Counted from the first letter of the stretch, positions 1-9,792 are shown. The stretch is DNA of 64,000 nt from Chloroflexota bacterium (GCA_011523615.1 WTGJ01000027.1:645333-709332), one strand, 5' to 3'. A program made the numbers and translations. The notes: a model not told the origin generated them from the sequence alone.

Positions 1-1
1 T

Positions 2-781
2 GTCAAAGACATTTTGCTCCTGGATGTAACCCCGCTCACGTTAAGCGTGGAGACACTGGGCGGTGTCGCGACTGCGATGATCGAACGCAATACCACCATT
101 CCCACGCACAAAACGCAGGTATATTCCACCGCTGCCGATAACCAAACCAGCGTCGAAATTCACATCGTCCAGGGTGAGCGGCCCATGGCGGCAAACAACA
201 AATCTCTGGGCAAGTTCATGCTGGATGGCATTCCACCCGCACCCAGGGGAATGCCACAAATCGAAGTGACCTTTGACATTGACGCCAATGGCATACTGAA
301 TGTAAGCGCCAAAGACTCAGCCACTGAACGCGAGCAAAGCATCACGATCACGGCCAGCAGTGGCTTGAGTGATGATGAAGTCGATCGCATGGTAAAAGAA
401 GCAGAGAAATTCGCGACTGAAGATGCAAAGAGCCGCGAAGCAGCTGAAATCAACAACCAGGCAGAGGCGGCCATATTCACCGCAGAGAAAACATTGCGCG
501 ATTTTGGCGATAAACTGCCAGATGAGGCTAAGGAAGAAACCCAGGAAAAGATCACCGCAGTGCGTACGGCACAAACCGCGGCAGACTTGGGCGCATTGAG
601 CCAGGCGACTGAGGCACTGGTAGACTACGTGCAATCACTGGGAGCACAGATGTACCAGCATGCCCCGGAAGAAGGAATGGATGGCAGTGGTGACGCAACT
701 GATTCCACCGCCAATGGCGAGAGCAATACCAAAGCTGAAGAAGAAGATGATGTCGTAGATGCGGAATTCACAGAAACTTGA
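2..781 (+). CDS. dnaK: Chaperone DnaK (Hsp70), C-terminal part
   Basis: ATP-driven chaperone that binds exposed hydrophobic peptides together with DnaJ and GrpE. The window opens inside the gene, so the ATPase domain is missing and about 259 residues are visible. They begin at the conserved [14 protein letters not shown] segment that joins the nucleotide-binding domain to the substrate-binding domain, run through the beta-sandwich ([32 protein letters not shown]) and the helical lid, and end in an acidic tail with DDVVDAEF, as usual for bacterial DnaK. dnaJ follows 73 bases later on the same strand. grpE is not between them. The reading frame starts at base 2 and is intact; the true start lies upstream of the window. 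Confidence 0.97.
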   Translation, partial: VKDILLLDVTPLTLSVETLGGVATAMIERNTTIPTHKTQVYSTAADNQTSVEIHIVQGERPMAANNKSLGKFMLDGIPPAPRGMPQIEVTFDIDANGILNVSAKDSATEREQSITITASSGLSDDEVDRMVKEAEKFATEDAKSREAAEINNQAEAAIFTAEKTLRDFGDKLPDEAKEETQEKITAVRTAQTAADLGALSQATEALVDYVQSLGAQMYQHAPEEGMDGSGDATDSTANGESNTKAEEEDDVVDAEFTET

Positions 782-854
782 TGGAGGCAGCATGAACTCC
801 AACGGCTGCGCCAGTTTGCCTTCATCAGAAGATTGAACCAGCAGAAAGCGCACC

Positions 855-2003
855 ATGGCTCGTGATTACTATGAGGTGCTCGGCGTAGCACGCTCAGCAT
901 CAAAAGAAGAGATCAAGAACGCCTTTCGCAAGCGAGCGCGGCGATATCACCCGGATGTGAATCCTTCGCCGGACGCGGAAGAACGTTTCAAAGAACTGAA
1001 TGAAGCTTTTGCCGTATTGAATGACGATCAAAAAAAAGCCCGTTATGACCACTTTGGCCATGCAGGTGTAGAAGGTTTCGCCAGGAACGCGAGAGCGGCT
1101 GGCTTCGGTGGTTTGGAAGACATACTAGATGACTTGTTCCAGAATTTCAGTGGCTTCAGCCGAACGCGCGCCGCCCATGGTCCTCGCCCTGGCAATGATC
1201 GCCGCCTGGACATTGCCATCGACTTTGAGGATGCGGTATCTGGAGTGGACATCCACCAGGATTTTGAACGATTGGAAATTTGTGATCATTGCGAAGGGAT
1301 TGGCGCAGCCAAAGGCACAAAAGCCATTCGCTGCACAGAATGCAACGGCTCCGGCGAGATCCGGCACGTGCAAAACACGTTCTTGGGTTCTATGGTGCGG
1401 GCCGTAACATGCAGTGTATGCCACGGCAGCGGTCAGTTGATCCCTAATCCCTGCAGATCTTGTCGAGGCCAGGGGCGTACCTTGACACAGGTGAGCAAGA
1501 CTTTTTCCATTCCTGGTGGTGTGTATGACGGGACCAAGATTCAGTTTCGCGGCGATGGAGACGTGGGTGAACCCGGCGCAGCGAGAGGCAATCTGTATCT
1601 CGTGGTTCGGGTCCGGAAGCACAAGTATTTCAAACGGGAAGATAGCGATATCATTCTCGACATACAGCTGAACGTCGCTCAGGCAGCGCTCGGTGATCAG
1701 ATCCTAGTGCCGGTCGTTGGTGGAGATGAAGTCGAGATATCCGTTCCAGCGGGGACGCAAACGGGCAAATCGTTTCGTATGCGCGGGCACGGTTTCCCAA
1801 GGCTGAGAACAGACGGAACCAGCAGCGGCCGGGGCGACCAAATCGTGTACGTTCAGGTACAAGTCCCCACGCAGTTAACCGAAGACCAACGAGAGCTCTT
1901 TCAACAATTGTCTCAATCGCTTGGCAAAAATGTGCAACCTCAACAGAACGGTCGCGGCTTTTTTGACCGGATGAAAGAGTTCATCACCGGGGAAAACAGC
2001 TGA
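855..2003 (+). CDS. dnaJ: Co-chaperone DnaJ (Hsp40)
   Basis: Delivers unfolded clients to DnaK and stimulates its ATPase. 382 residues, normal for a class A J-protein. The J domain covers about residues 1-70 and carries the HPD tripeptide (RYHPDVNPS). The following linker is less Gly/Phe-rich than usual. The zinc-binding region (about residues 140-205) shows all four repeats: [24 protein letters not shown] and CRSCRGQG. The two C-terminal substrate-binding beta domains follow. The ATG at 855 directly gives the canonical [11 protein letters not shown]. The gene sits downstream of dnaK, and the prmA GTG follows after 17 bases, suggesting one transcript. Confidence 0.97.
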   Translation: MARDYYEVLGVARSASKEEIKNAFRKRARRYHPDVNPSPDAEERFKELNEAFAVLNDDQKKARYDHFGHAGVEGFARNARAAGFGGLEDILDDLFQNFSGFSRTRAAHGPRPGNDRRLDIAIDFEDAVSGVDIHQDFERLEICDHCEGIGAAKGTKAIRCTECNGSGEIRHVQNTFLGSMVRAVTCSVCHGSGQLIPNPCRSCRGQGRTLTQVSKTFSIPGGVYDGTKIQFRGDGDVGEPGAARGNLYLVVRVRKHKYFKREDSDIILDIQLNVAQAALGDQILVPVVGGDEVEISVPAGTQTGKSFRMRGHGFPRLRTDGTSSGRGDQIVYVQVQVPTQLTEDQRELFQQLSQSLGKNVQPQQNGRGFFDRMKEFITGENS

Positions 2004-2020
2004 ATTCGATCACCCTACCT

Positions 2021-2905
2021 GTGAAATCATGGCTGCGCATCCGCATCCATACCGATCCGGAAACATACGAAGGCATCGCCACGTTACTGTTGGAATGGGT
2101 AGGTAATGGGATGGTCGAGCACCGAGGGCAAGAATCTCCTGGCATCATTTTGGAAGCCTATCTACCCGAAGACGCGAACACAGCAAATCGCATCGAACAA
2201 ATCAAGCACCACCCTTTATTGCGCGCGATGCCCATGCAGCTGGATGTCATTGCCGAAGAACCATGGGCGGAGCTCTGGCAAAGAATGCACCCACCCAGCG
2301 TCATCGACGGGCGAGTCATCATCTACCGCCCGTGGGATCGCATCCCACCTCCTACTGAGGAAATGATTTCGCTGATCATCGAACCGGGTCTGGCGTTTGG
2401 GACGGGCCGACACGAAACCACGCAATTGTGCATCCAAGGATTATTGCGGCTGGTTCAGCCCGGTATGAACATTTTGGATATTGGTACCGGCTCTGGCATC
2501 CTCGCTTTCATCGCCGCACGACTCGGAGCAGCATTTGTCCTCGCTCTGGATCATGATCCAAAAGCAGCCCAGGTGGCCGGCGAAAACCGAGCGTTGAACC
2601 AACTGAATGACAAGGTCCAAATATTTTGTGGCAGCCTCGCCACGGTGAAGCGCCATTCCACGAAATTCGATTGCATCGTTGCCAATATCAATGCTGGCGT
2701 ACTCCGAGAATTGTTGGAGGCAAACCTGGCTTCGCACTTGCGAAGCGGTGGCCGATTGCTCGTCAGTGGAATCCTGGCCACCGAAGAAGGAGAAATGACC
2801 GAACGAATGGCAGCACGTGGCTTCAGCCCCGTTTCGTCTACGATCCAGGGGGAATGGTGTTACATCGAGGCGCTCGCGACGAAGGATGCGGGAACGGATG
2901 AATAA
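2021..2905 (+). CDS. prmA: Ribosomal protein L11 methyltransferase
   Basis: SAM-dependent enzyme that trimethylates ribosomal protein L11. 294 residues, typical for PrmA. It has an N-terminal L11-recognition domain (about 1-110), a linker with the family motif EPGLAFGTGRHETT, and a Rossmann methyltransferase domain with the SAM loop ILDIGTGSGILAF, the acidic end of beta 2 (LALDHDP) and the active-site-like VANINAGVL. A GTG start at 2021 gives the right N-terminus. The 3' end overlaps the menG start by 8 bases. A dnaJ-prmA neighbourhood is common in bacteria, which supports the call. Confidence 0.93.
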   Translation: MKSWLRIRIHTDPETYEGIATLLLEWVGNGMVEHRGQESPGIILEAYLPEDANTANRIEQIKHHPLLRAMPMQLDVIAEEPWAELWQRMHPPSVIDGRVIIYRPWDRIPPPTEEMISLIIEPGLAFGTGRHETTQLCIQGLLRLVQPGMNILDIGTGSGILAFIAARLGAAFVLALDHDPKAAQVAGENRALNQLNDKVQIFCGSLATVKRHSTKFDCIVANINAGVLRELLEANLASHLRSGGRLLVSGILATEEGEMTERMAARGFSPVSSTIQGEWCYIEALATKDAGTDE

Positions 2906-3599
2906 GGACCCCAACACCATCAAAGAAATGTTCGGCTTGATCGCACCGCGATACAACTTGTTGAACCGCCTCATGACAGCCGGTTTGGATCGGCACTGGC
3001 GAAAAGAATTGGTGCAAAAGGGTGACATACAGCCGGCGGCCAAAATCCTGGATCTGGCCACCGGAACAGGTGACATCGCATTTGTCGTACACCGGAAACA
3101 TCCGGACGCGGAAATTGTGGCAGTGGATTTTGCAATGCCCATGCTGTACATCGGAAAAAGAAAAACGTCACGCTCCATCATCCATTGGTGTGCCGCAGAT
3201 GCAGCAAAATTGCCTTTTCCAGAGGCCACTTTTCACGTCGTCACTTCGGGTTTCCTGTTTCGCAATCTGCATGATCTGCGCCAGAGCGTTCGCGAACAAA
3301 TCCGGGTATTGAAGTGTGGCGGCAGGTTGCTCGCGCTGGACAGCACTCCACCGCCGCCTTCCTTATTGCGACCTTTCATCCGCTTCTACCTGCGCCATGG
3401 GATCCCTTGGCTGGGGCGGGTTTTTGCCGGGAAACACGGAGCGAGCGCATATCGGTACTTACCCGAGAGCACACTGCGCTTTCGCACCGCGGACGAGTTA
3501 CTGAACCTCCTGGCGGAAGAAGGTTTGATTCACCTAGGTAAAAAAAGTTTCTTGTTCGGAACGATTGTATTGATCTGGGGTGATAAAGAACAGTACTAG
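2898..3599 (+). CDS. menG: Demethylmenaquinone methyltransferase (UbiE/MenG family)
   Basis: Probably the last step of menaquinone synthesis, C-methylation of demethylmenaquinone with SAM. 233 residues from the ATG at 2898, which overlaps the prmA stop. The frame stays open upstream to a GTG at 2817, but the N-terminus MNKDPNTIKEMFGLIAPRY starting at 2898 is the family's. Motifs seen: SAM loop ILDLATGTGDIAF, then AADAAKLPFPEATF, then FRNLHD (FGIRN in most UbiE), and a C-terminal AYRYLPES segment. A menaquinone role fits the complex I genes and the quinone-linked Fe-S protein in this window. A UbiE-like enzyme with another substrate is possible because the FGIRN motif reads FLFRN. Confidence 0.82.
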   Translation: MNKDPNTIKEMFGLIAPRYNLLNRLMTAGLDRHWRKELVQKGDIQPAAKILDLATGTGDIAFVVHRKHPDAEIVAVDFAMPMLYIGKRKTSRSIIHWCAADAAKLPFPEATFHVVTSGFLFRNLHDLRQSVREQIRVLKCGGRLLALDSTPPPPSLLRPFIRFYLRHGIPWLGRVFAGKHGASAYRYLPESTLRFRTADELLNLLAEEGLIHLGKKSFLFGTIVLIWGDKEQY

Positions 3600-3611
3600 A
3601 CGAAGGAAATC

Positions 3612-3848
3612 TTAACCTCTCATGGTATCTCGATGCCGATAAATGATCCGCCCGCGTGAGGGATCATACATGCTCATCTCGACACGAACCCGATCCCCAA
3701 GCAGGATCCGAATGTAAAATTTCCTCATTTTGCCGGAAAGATAGGATAACACTCGGTGGCCATTTTCCAATTCAACCATGAACTGGGCGTTGGGTAAGGC
3801 TTCCACCACCTTACCTTCTACCTCGATCTTGTCTTCTTGCTTGGCCAT
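3612..3848 (-). CDS. infA: Translation initiation factor IF-1
   Basis: Binds the A site of the 30S subunit during initiation. 78 residues in a single OB fold. Diagnostic stretches are [38 protein letters not shown] and [18 protein letters not shown]. It is a few residues longer than the usual 72 because of a short basic tail (RHRDTMRG). It lies 11 bases downstream of rpsU and is probably co-transcribed from the strong promoter at 4109-4137. It converges on menG with a 12-base gap and no clear hairpin. Confidence 0.96.
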   Translation of the reverse strand: MAKQEDKIEVEGKVVEALPNAQFMVELENGHRVLSYLSGKMRKFYIRILLGDRVRVEMSMYDPSRGRIIYRHRDTMRG

Positions 3849-3859
3849 GGATCCGCTCG

Positions 3860-4066
3860 CTAGCGCATCATGCTTAATTTGCGTTGACGACGGCGCGCTC
3901 TACGGATGGATTTCTTCTTCTCAATTCGACTGAGTTCACTCTTAGAAATGTGCCATCGCTTACGCCGTACGACGCTCAATATCCCACTGTTGGTCACGCG
4001 CTTTCTGAAACGTCTCAGCAATGCTTCCTGAGATTCACCGGGTTTTAGTTCTACCGTTACAGCCAT
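3860..4066 (-). CDS. rpsU: 30S ribosomal protein S21
   Basis: Small basic protein of the 30S platform near the anti-Shine-Dalgarno region. 68 residues. The N-terminal [20 protein letters not shown] is characteristic, followed by the Arg/Lys-rich helix (RRARRRQRK). The start ATG at 4066 is preceded by GAGAAAGGA, an SD-like sequence close to the start. It is first of the rpsU-infA pair under the promoter at 4109-4137. Confidence 0.95.
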   Translation of the reverse strand: MAVTVELKPGESQEALLRRFRKRVTNSGILSVVRRKRWHISKSELSRIEKKKSIRRARRRQRKLSMMR

Positions 4067-4108
4067 ACACGTCCTTTCTCTATCTCGTTCTGTTCGTAAA
4101 GTGAACCG

Positions 4109-4137
4109 AGTATATTTTTTCTTGACTTGATTGTCAA
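4109..4137 (-). promoter_or_regulatory. Near-consensus sigma70-type promoter of rpsU-infA
   Basis: On the minus strand TTGACA (4137-4132) is followed after exactly 17 bases by TATACT (4114-4109). The -35 box is perfect and the -10 box matches five of six. Predicted initiation near 4102 leaves a leader of about 35 bases before the rpsU ATG. The spacer ends in an A-run. It is the best promoter in the window and fits a ribosomal-protein operon. Confidence 0.8.
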
Positions 4138-4182
4138 CTCAGGCACGATGAATCTCGACAGCAGGAACGAAATCTGAGCCGT

Positions 4183-5322
4183 TCAATCGGAATCTCCTTC
4201 GGTACGGGGAGTTTCCAGTTCTGTTCCCCACCGTTGAGTGAAACCGACCCGTCGTTTATCTGGTTCCAGGTGGCTGATGCGCATATTCAAGCGATCGCCC
4301 TTCTTGACGTAGGAAAACGGTTCTTTCAGTGAACCATCACCCATCTCGCTCAAGTGCAGCAAGCCTTCCAAACCATCATCCAAAGCGGCAAATGCGCCGA
4401 ATTCGACCACGTTGGTTACCACGCCATCCACTTGTTGTCCTTCATGATATTTGGTGCCGGCGTTTTCCCAGGGGTCGCTCAACAATCGCTTTCGACTCAA
4501 TGCGATTCGGTTGGATTCATAGTTCAATTCCAGGACATACACATCAATTTCCTGACCGATGCTGAGTAAATCGCGTGGATGGTCGACGCGGTGCCAAGCC
4601 AGCTCACTGACATGGATCAAGCCATCTGCACCACCCAGGTTGACAAACGCACCAAAGTCTCTCAATCCGGTGACCGTTCCCTTAACGACATCACCTTCTT
4701 GCAGCTCCGCCAGTAGACGACGCTTCTGTTGCGCGCGCCATTCACGCTGCGCTTCACGCTCACTGAAAATCAACCGGCGCCGATCCTGATCGACTTCAAT
4801 GACTTTTACGCCGATGGATTTGTCCTTCATCTCGCGCCACACATCCGTGCGATCTGCTCCGTAGGATACAGAAACCAGGTGAGAGCCGGGGATGAAGCCC
4901 TCCAGGCGATTCCACTTGACCAAGACGCCGCCACGATTGTGACCGATGATCACCACACTCACCGCTTCTTCAGACTGCAATAATTCCCGCGCTTTCTCCC
5001 AATCGTAACGCTGCAGACCCATATTGATGGAGACGATGAGGTTATCATCCTGGCCGCGTTGGCTCAAAATATAGACGGGGACTTCATCGCCAACATTCAA
5101 ACTATTTCGGAATTCATCATCCAGACGTTCCAAATCCTGGGAAGGTACGATGCCATCGTGTTTGGCATTCAGATCCACGATGATCTCTTTGGCTTCGATG
5201 TGGCTGATGATGGCCGTCCGAATTTCCCCGCGTTTGGGTGGGGAAAAATCGTAATCGCTGGTTGATTCAAGCAAGGTCTCAAAACTCAGGTGCTCTTCAC
5301 TCATCGTTTCGTTCACGGTCAT
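4183..5322 (-). CDS. rpsA: S1 RNA-binding domain protein, ribosomal protein S1 type
   Basis: Probably the ribosomal S1 homologue that helps mRNA binding on the 30S subunit. 379 residues with four S1/OB repeats at about 28-105, 118-190, 205-275 and 292-365. Repeat 3 (GTVTGLRDFGAFVNLGGADG, then LIHVSEL) and repeat 4 (VTNVVEFGAFAALDDGLEG, then LLHLSEM) are the most canonical. E. coli S1 has six repeats, and shorter four-repeat forms are common in other phyla. Its neighbours are rpsU-infA downstream and a candidate promoter upstream at 5383-5411. Confidence 0.9.
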   Translation of the reverse strand: MTVNETMSEEHLSFETLLESTSDYDFSPPKRGEIRTAIISHIEAKEIIVDLNAKHDGIVPSQDLERLDDEFRNSLNVGDEVPVYILSQRGQDDNLIVSINMGLQRYDWEKARELLQSEEAVSVVIIGHNRGGVLVKWNRLEGFIPGSHLVSVSYGADRTDVWREMKDKSIGVKVIEVDQDRRRLIFSEREAQREWRAQQKRRLLAELQEGDVVKGTVTGLRDFGAFVNLGGADGLIHVSELAWHRVDHPRDLLSIGQEIDVYVLELNYESNRIALSRKRLLSDPWENAGTKYHEGQQVDGVVTNVVEFGAFAALDDGLEGLLHLSEMGDGSLKEPFSYVKKGDRLNMRISHLEPDKRRVGFTQRWGTELETPRTEGDSD

Positions 5323-5382
5323 ACGCTATAGTTTTCTCCTCTTTTCCCGATGGGCGCCGGTTCCGTCAACCCATCCTTACGT

Positions 5383-5411
5383 ATCATAATGAAATTTGAG
5401 CGATGTTTCCA
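5383..5411 (-). promoter_or_regulatory. Candidate promoter of rpsA
   Basis: Minus strand: TGGAAA (5411-5406), 17 bases, TATGAT (5388-5383). The -10 box matches five of six consensus bases and the -35 box four of six. It would start transcription near 5376, about 50 bases before the rpsA ATG. The -35 box lies between the phosphoribosyltransferase stop and rpsA. Confidence 0.4.
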
Positions 5412-5429
5412 GATGACTTGGCGTCTGGT

Positions 5430-5951
5430 TCATGGAAACAAACCCAATCGGCTGAGATCTGGGTTGCGCTCCCAAGGATATACGATGTAAGCGTCGGTTC
5501 GAGCGCCGTAGAAATCCGGTTGCGCTTGTGAATACAACGAACGGAACGGATTGAAGTGAAAGACACATGTGTATGCTTCTGCCCCTGCACTTTCTACTCG
5601 TGCACGAACCGCCGTACTGGTACGCCCGCTGCCCCATACATCATCCACGATGAGCGTTCTCCTTCCCGCGAGCAAGCTCTGGTCAGGAAACTGCAAGAAA
5701 TGCGGCCAGGCAAGCAGGCCGGCTGCTTCCGTTTGTGGAAAATCCACTGCAGCGGTGAGCAAATGTTGGATATCGATCGCTTCCGCCAACATCCCACCCG
5801 GTACGATCCCCCCGCGGGTGATCATGACCATCGCCTCAAAGTCACCCACTTCATTCAACTGAGGCAGGAGACGATCGACCAATTGATCTACATCATTCCA
5901 GCTTAGAAATTCTGCACGGCCGGGTTGCCACTGGGTTCTTTCTTCACTCAT
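5430..5951 (-). CDS. Phosphoribosyltransferase-domain protein
   Basis: Type I PRTase fold, 173 residues. The PRPP-binding signature is TLIVDDVWGSGRTST (about residues 98-112), and the PPi loop is MITRGG near residue 45. The general organisation (N-terminal SWNDVDQLVDRL, then MVMITRGGIVPGGMLAEAI) resembles xanthine/hypoxanthine-guanine PRTases of purine salvage. The substrate cannot be set from sequence alone. The Trp in the PRPP loop (DDVWGSG) is unusual, since most relatives have a small or acidic residue there. It follows rocA by 29 bases. Confidence 0.8.
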   Translation of the reverse strand: MSEERTQWQPGRAEFLSWNDVDQLVDRLLPQLNEVGDFEAMVMITRGGIVPGGMLAEAIDIQHLLTAAVDFPQTEAAGLLAWPHFLQFPDQSLLAGRRTLIVDDVWGSGRTSTAVRARVESAGAEAYTCVFHFNPFRSLYSQAQPDFYGARTDAYIVYPWERNPDLSRLGLFP

Positions 5952-5980
5952 TCGTAAAATCGTAGTGATACTACCCTATG

Positions 5981-7546
5981 TCAAGCAGGCAATCGCTCCG
6001 CAATGCTCTTCGCTTGCGTAAAGAGCAGCAAGTAATCGGGACCGCCCGCTTTACTATCCGTGCCACTCATGTTAAACCCACCAAACGGTTGCAAGCCAAC
6101 CAGCGCACCCGTGCATTTTCGGTTGAAATAAAGATTGCCGACATGAAACTCTCTTCGAGCACGCTTCAATCTTGCCGGATCTTGACTGTACAGTGCGCCA
6201 GTCAAGCCATATTCTGTGCTGTTGACGATCGCGAGGCCTTCATCAAAATCTTTGGTTGGTACCAGAGCCAACACGGGCCCGAAAATCTCTTCCTGGGCAA
6301 TGCGGGCATTGCCATCGACCCGACCAAAGATCGTCGGTTCAACGAAATAACCCTCTTCATCGGCATCGGCGGCATTCCCTCCCAGCAACAATTCACCTTC
6401 GCTGCGGCCGATTTCCAGATACCCACTGATCTTGCGCAATGCATCTCGATCAACCACTGGGCCGACCGTAATTTCATTCCCTTTCTCGGGCGCACCCATC
6501 AACAAGACCTGGGATTTCTCCAGAACGAGTCGCTGTACCTCGTCATACACTTGCTCGACGATGATTGCGCGGGAACATGCCGAGCATTTTTGCCCCTGGA
6601 AACCGAAAGCGCTCGTCACGATGCCTTCCGCAGCCGCCGCCAAATCTGCCGTTTCATCTACGAGAATCGCGTCTTTCCCACCCATCTCCAAAATGGCCCG
6701 TTTCAACCAGCGTTGGCCCTCTTCTACATTGGCAGTCTTGGCGTAAATTTCTGTTCCCACTTCTCGTGAACCGGTAAAGACCACGAATCTCGTTTCCGGG
6801 TGCTCCACCATCCTCGCCCCAACCACTTCACCAGGGCCGGTGATGTAATTCAACACGCCGGCGGGTAGACCCTGTTGCCAAAAGAGTTCACAGATTTTGT
6901 ACGCGATCCAAGGGCTTTGCTCTGCAGGTTTGATCACGACGGTATTCCCTGCTACCAGCGCGGCAGCCGTCATGCCGCAGGCGATGGCATTCGGGAAATT
7001 CCAGGGTGGGATCACCGCCCCAACTCCCAAGGGGATGTAATACAGGCTGTTGTTTTCTCCTTCATATTCAACCAGCTGATCACTGCTATCGGCGATTCTC
7101 AACATCTGACGAGCGTAGTATTCCAGGAAGTCAATGGCTTCTGCCGTGTCACCATCTGCCTCCGCCCAATTTTTTCCGACTTCCAAAACCATCGTGGCGC
7201 TGAATTCATGCTTGCGGCGGCGCATTTCAGCGGCTGCTTGAAACAAGTACTCTGCGCGTTCAGCAACCGGCGTATATTGCCACTCCTCAAACGCAGTCGA
7301 TGCGGCATCAATCGCCCGGTCAGCTACCGATGCATCTCCATCCGAAAAATGCCCCACAATTTCTTGTGGATCCGCCGGATTTACGGAGGGAAAATGCTGA
7401 TCGGAATGCTCTTCTTCTCCTTGGATCACATGCGGAAACGTCCCACCGCATTGAGCTTGAACTTTCTCCAATGCAGCACGGAATGCCGAGACATTTTCAG
7501 CAAGACTGAAATCGGTAAACGGTTCATTTCTGAATGGTTCGTGCAT
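5981..7546 (-). CDS. rocA: L-glutamate gamma-semialdehyde (P5C) dehydrogenase
   Basis: NAD-dependent aldehyde dehydrogenase oxidising glutamate semialdehyde to glutamate, the second step of proline and arginine catabolism. 521 residues, as in stand-alone RocA/PruA proteins. Visible are the cofactor/active-site stretches PWNFPNAIACGMTAAALVAG, the general-base region LEMGGKDAILVD, the nucleophile in FGFQGQKCSACSRAI, and the C-terminal FGGFNMSGTDSKAGG. The start at 7546 has GGAGAG five bases upstream. No proline dehydrogenase lies next to it. A TATAAT (minus strand, 7584-7579) lies upstream but lacks a convincing -35 box. Confidence 0.9.
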   Translation of the reverse strand: MHEPFRNEPFTDFSLAENVSAFRAALEKVQAQCGGTFPHVIQGEEEHSDQHFPSVNPADPQEIVGHFSDGDASVADRAIDAASTAFEEWQYTPVAERAEYLFQAAAEMRRRKHEFSATMVLEVGKNWAEADGDTAEAIDFLEYYARQMLRIADSSDQLVEYEGENNSLYYIPLGVGAVIPPWNFPNAIACGMTAAALVAGNTVVIKPAEQSPWIAYKICELFWQQGLPAGVLNYITGPGEVVGARMVEHPETRFVVFTGSREVGTEIYAKTANVEEGQRWLKRAILEMGGKDAILVDETADLAAAAEGIVTSAFGFQGQKCSACSRAIIVEQVYDEVQRLVLEKSQVLLMGAPEKGNEITVGPVVDRDALRKISGYLEIGRSEGELLLGGNAADADEEGYFVEPTIFGRVDGNARIAQEEIFGPVLALVPTKDFDEGLAIVNSTEYGLTGALYSQDPARLKRARREFHVGNLYFNRKCTGALVGLQPFGGFNMSGTDSKAGGPDYLLLFTQAKSIAERLPA

Positions 7547-7593
7547 GATTCTCTCCGCTTTATTTTACCCCTTGCCAGATTATAGACGCGATA

Positions 7594-9792
7594 TCAACGC
7601 CGATCTCTACGATTCCCCCCGCTTCGACCACCCCGTTGACCACGATTGAATTCACGCCGCCTTCCGCCACCACCGACGCCTCGATCACGCTCCCGGGCTT
7701 CTTCCACCGTCCATCCTTCCAGAACTGCCTGGCGGCTCAGGCGGACTTTTCCTTCTGGCGAAACGTCGATCACCATCACCATGATTTCGTCATCCAGTGC
7801 GACTTCACTTTCCACGGTTTCCACGCGATAATCAGCCAGTTGGGAGATGTGCACCAGCCCATCTTTACCGGGTAAGAACTCGACAAAAGCACCATATGGC
7901 TCAATCCGCCTGACTCGGCCCGTGTAAATTCGGCCCAATTCCGCATCTTCTGTGAGCAAAGAGATTTCATCTTCTGCTTCCTGCACAGAAGGTCCGTTCA
8001 TTCCCGCAATGAAGATCGTGCCGTCCTCCTGGATGTCGACCTTGACCCCCAGCCGGTCCTGAATACCGCGAACCGTTTTGCCACCCGGGCCGATGACCGC
8101 ACCGATCTTTTCCGAGCTGACTTTGATCGTCGTCATACGAGGAGCATGATCACTGAGCTGTTGGCGCGGGGCAGCGATGACAGCTTGCATCACTTCGAGG
8201 ATCTCCAATCGAGCGGTGCGCGCTTGTTCCAACGCTTTGGCGATCGTTTCTTCCGTGATCCCGCTGATCTTGATATCCATCTGCAAGGCCGTGATGCCTT
8301 TTTCGGTTCCGGCAACTTTAAAATCCATATCACCGAGATGATCTTCCATGCCTTGAATGTCCGTGAGGATCACCGCTGCCTCCCCTTCTTGAATGAGGCC
8401 CATCGCAATCCCTGCCACGGGTCGGATGATCGGAACACCGGCATCCATCAACGCCAGTGTACTTCCACAAACGCTGGCCATGGATGTGCTGCCATTTGAA
8501 CTCAACACTTCGCTGACCAGGCGAATGGTATAAGGAAATTCATCTTCTGTGGGCAGTACGGAGCGCAACGCAGTTTCCGCTAAGGCGCCGTGCCCGATTT
8601 CTCGGCGTTTGGTACCGCGCAAAGGCCAGGTTTCACCCGTGCTGTAAGGAGGGAAATTGTAATGATGGAGGTAACGCTTGCTGTCTTCGGGATGCAAGCC
8701 ATCCAGGATCTGGGATTCCCTTGGTGTTCCGAGCGTGGCTACGGTCAATACTTGCGTCTCCCCACGCTCAAACAAACCAGAACCATGCACACGAGGAAAC
8801 AAACTGGTCTCTGCATACAAACGCCGCAATTGCTCTGGCTCACGGCCATCGGGCCGGAGTCGATGTTGAACGATACGTTCTCTCACTGCTCGGTTGAACG
8901 CTTGTTGGATGCCCGCATCAATTTCAGCGACGTTGACTTCTTTTTCCGCAAAGCGCTCTCTTTGACTTTCGGTGATTTGGCGAATGGCTTCCCGCTGTTC
9001 TTCCTTAAGCGAACTTCTTTCGACAATTTCCTTTACTTCATCCTGAACTTCTTCCGTTACCTTCAGGATGAAGTCTTTGTCTTCAGAGGAGAGGGCAGGT
9101 GGGCTTTTCGGTTTGCCGAGCTGAGCCTTCATCTCCTCCTGCAAGGCAACGATGGGTTGAATGGTCTCATGTGCCAAGGACATCGCCCGGATCATCGTAC
9201 TTTCATTTACTTCATGCGCTCCGCACTCCACCATGTTGATCGCTGCGGCGGTTCCCGAAACGCGCAAATCCAGCAAGCTGTCTTCCATATCAGAAATGAT
9301 GGGGTTGACGATCAATTCATCGTCAATCAAACCAATGCGCACCCCTGCCACCGGACCATCCCAGGGGATGTCAGAAATCGTCAGGGCTGCACTCGCCGCG
9401 ATGATGCCCAAGATATCGGGGTAGTTTTCTTGATCATGCGAGAAGGCCGTCAAAATGATCTGCACATCATTGCGCATGTCTTTGGGAAAGAGCGGGCGTA
9501 AGGTTCGATCCACCACTCGTGAAGTCAAGATGGCTGCTTCCGCCGGTCTGCCTTCACGGCGAAAGAAGCTGCCTGGGATTCGGCCGGCGGCGTACAATTT
9601 CTCTTCATAATCCACACTGAGCGGGAAGAAATCGGTATCTCTGGGCGCTTTGCTCATGGTAGCGCTGGCGAAAATCACCGTATCGCCCATACGCGCGGTA
9701 ACGGCTCCCCCAGCCAGGCCAGCAAAACGTCCTGTTTCCAATTCGAGCGTTTTTCCAGCAACTTCCGTTCTAAAGTTTTGACGGTTGGTCAT
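7594..9792 (-). CDS. pnp: Polyribonucleotide nucleotidyltransferase (PNPase)
   Basis: Phosphorolytic 3'-5' exoribonuclease of mRNA turnover. 732 residues from the ATG at 9792, which has AAAGGA seven bases upstream. An in-frame ATG at 9813 has no such site. Two RNase PH domains are separated by an alpha-helical linker. The second carries the active-site region MASVCGSTLALMDAG. A KH domain (IGAVIGPGGKTVRGIQ) and an S1 domain (YTGRVRRIEPYGAFVEF) follow. The last 35 or so residues form a Gly/Arg-rich tail (GVGGGGRRREF, RGQRGGRSGGNRRDRR) that probably adds RNA contacts. It follows rpsO, the classic rpsO-pnp order. Confidence 0.97.
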   Translation of the reverse strand: MTNRQNFRTEVAGKTLELETGRFAGLAGGAVTARMGDTVIFASATMSKAPRDTDFFPLSVDYEEKLYAAGRIPGSFFRREGRPAEAAILTSRVVDRTLRPLFPKDMRNDVQIILTAFSHDQENYPDILGIIAASAALTISDIPWDGPVAGVRIGLIDDELIVNPIISDMEDSLLDLRVSGTAAAINMVECGAHEVNESTMIRAMSLAHETIQPIVALQEEMKAQLGKPKSPPALSSEDKDFILKVTEEVQDEVKEIVERSSLKEEQREAIRQITESQRERFAEKEVNVAEIDAGIQQAFNRAVRERIVQHRLRPDGREPEQLRRLYAETSLFPRVHGSGLFERGETQVLTVATLGTPRESQILDGLHPEDSKRYLHHYNFPPYSTGETWPLRGTKRREIGHGALAETALRSVLPTEDEFPYTIRLVSEVLSSNGSTSMASVCGSTLALMDAGVPIIRPVAGIAMGLIQEGEAAVILTDIQGMEDHLGDMDFKVAGTEKGITALQMDIKISGITEETIAKALEQARTARLEILEVMQAVIAAPRQQLSDHAPRMTTIKVSSEKIGAVIGPGGKTVRGIQDRLGVKVDIQEDGTIFIAGMNGPSVQEAEDEISLLTEDAELGRIYTGRVRRIEPYGAFVEFLPGKDGLVHISQLADYRVETVESEVALDDEIMVMVIDVSPEGKVRLSRQAVLEGWTVEEARERDRGVGGGGRRREFNRGQRGGRSGGNRRDRR

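Noticed and set aside
2441-3229. Open frame of 262 codons on the minus strand
   Set aside because: Opposite the prmA-menG pair; translation shows no domain.
5956-5984. TTGACA at 5984-5979 on the minus strand, upstream of the phosphoribosyltransferase gene
   Set aside because: The -10 region at 17 bases (GATTTT) is poor and would place the start inside the ATG, so it was not called a promoter.
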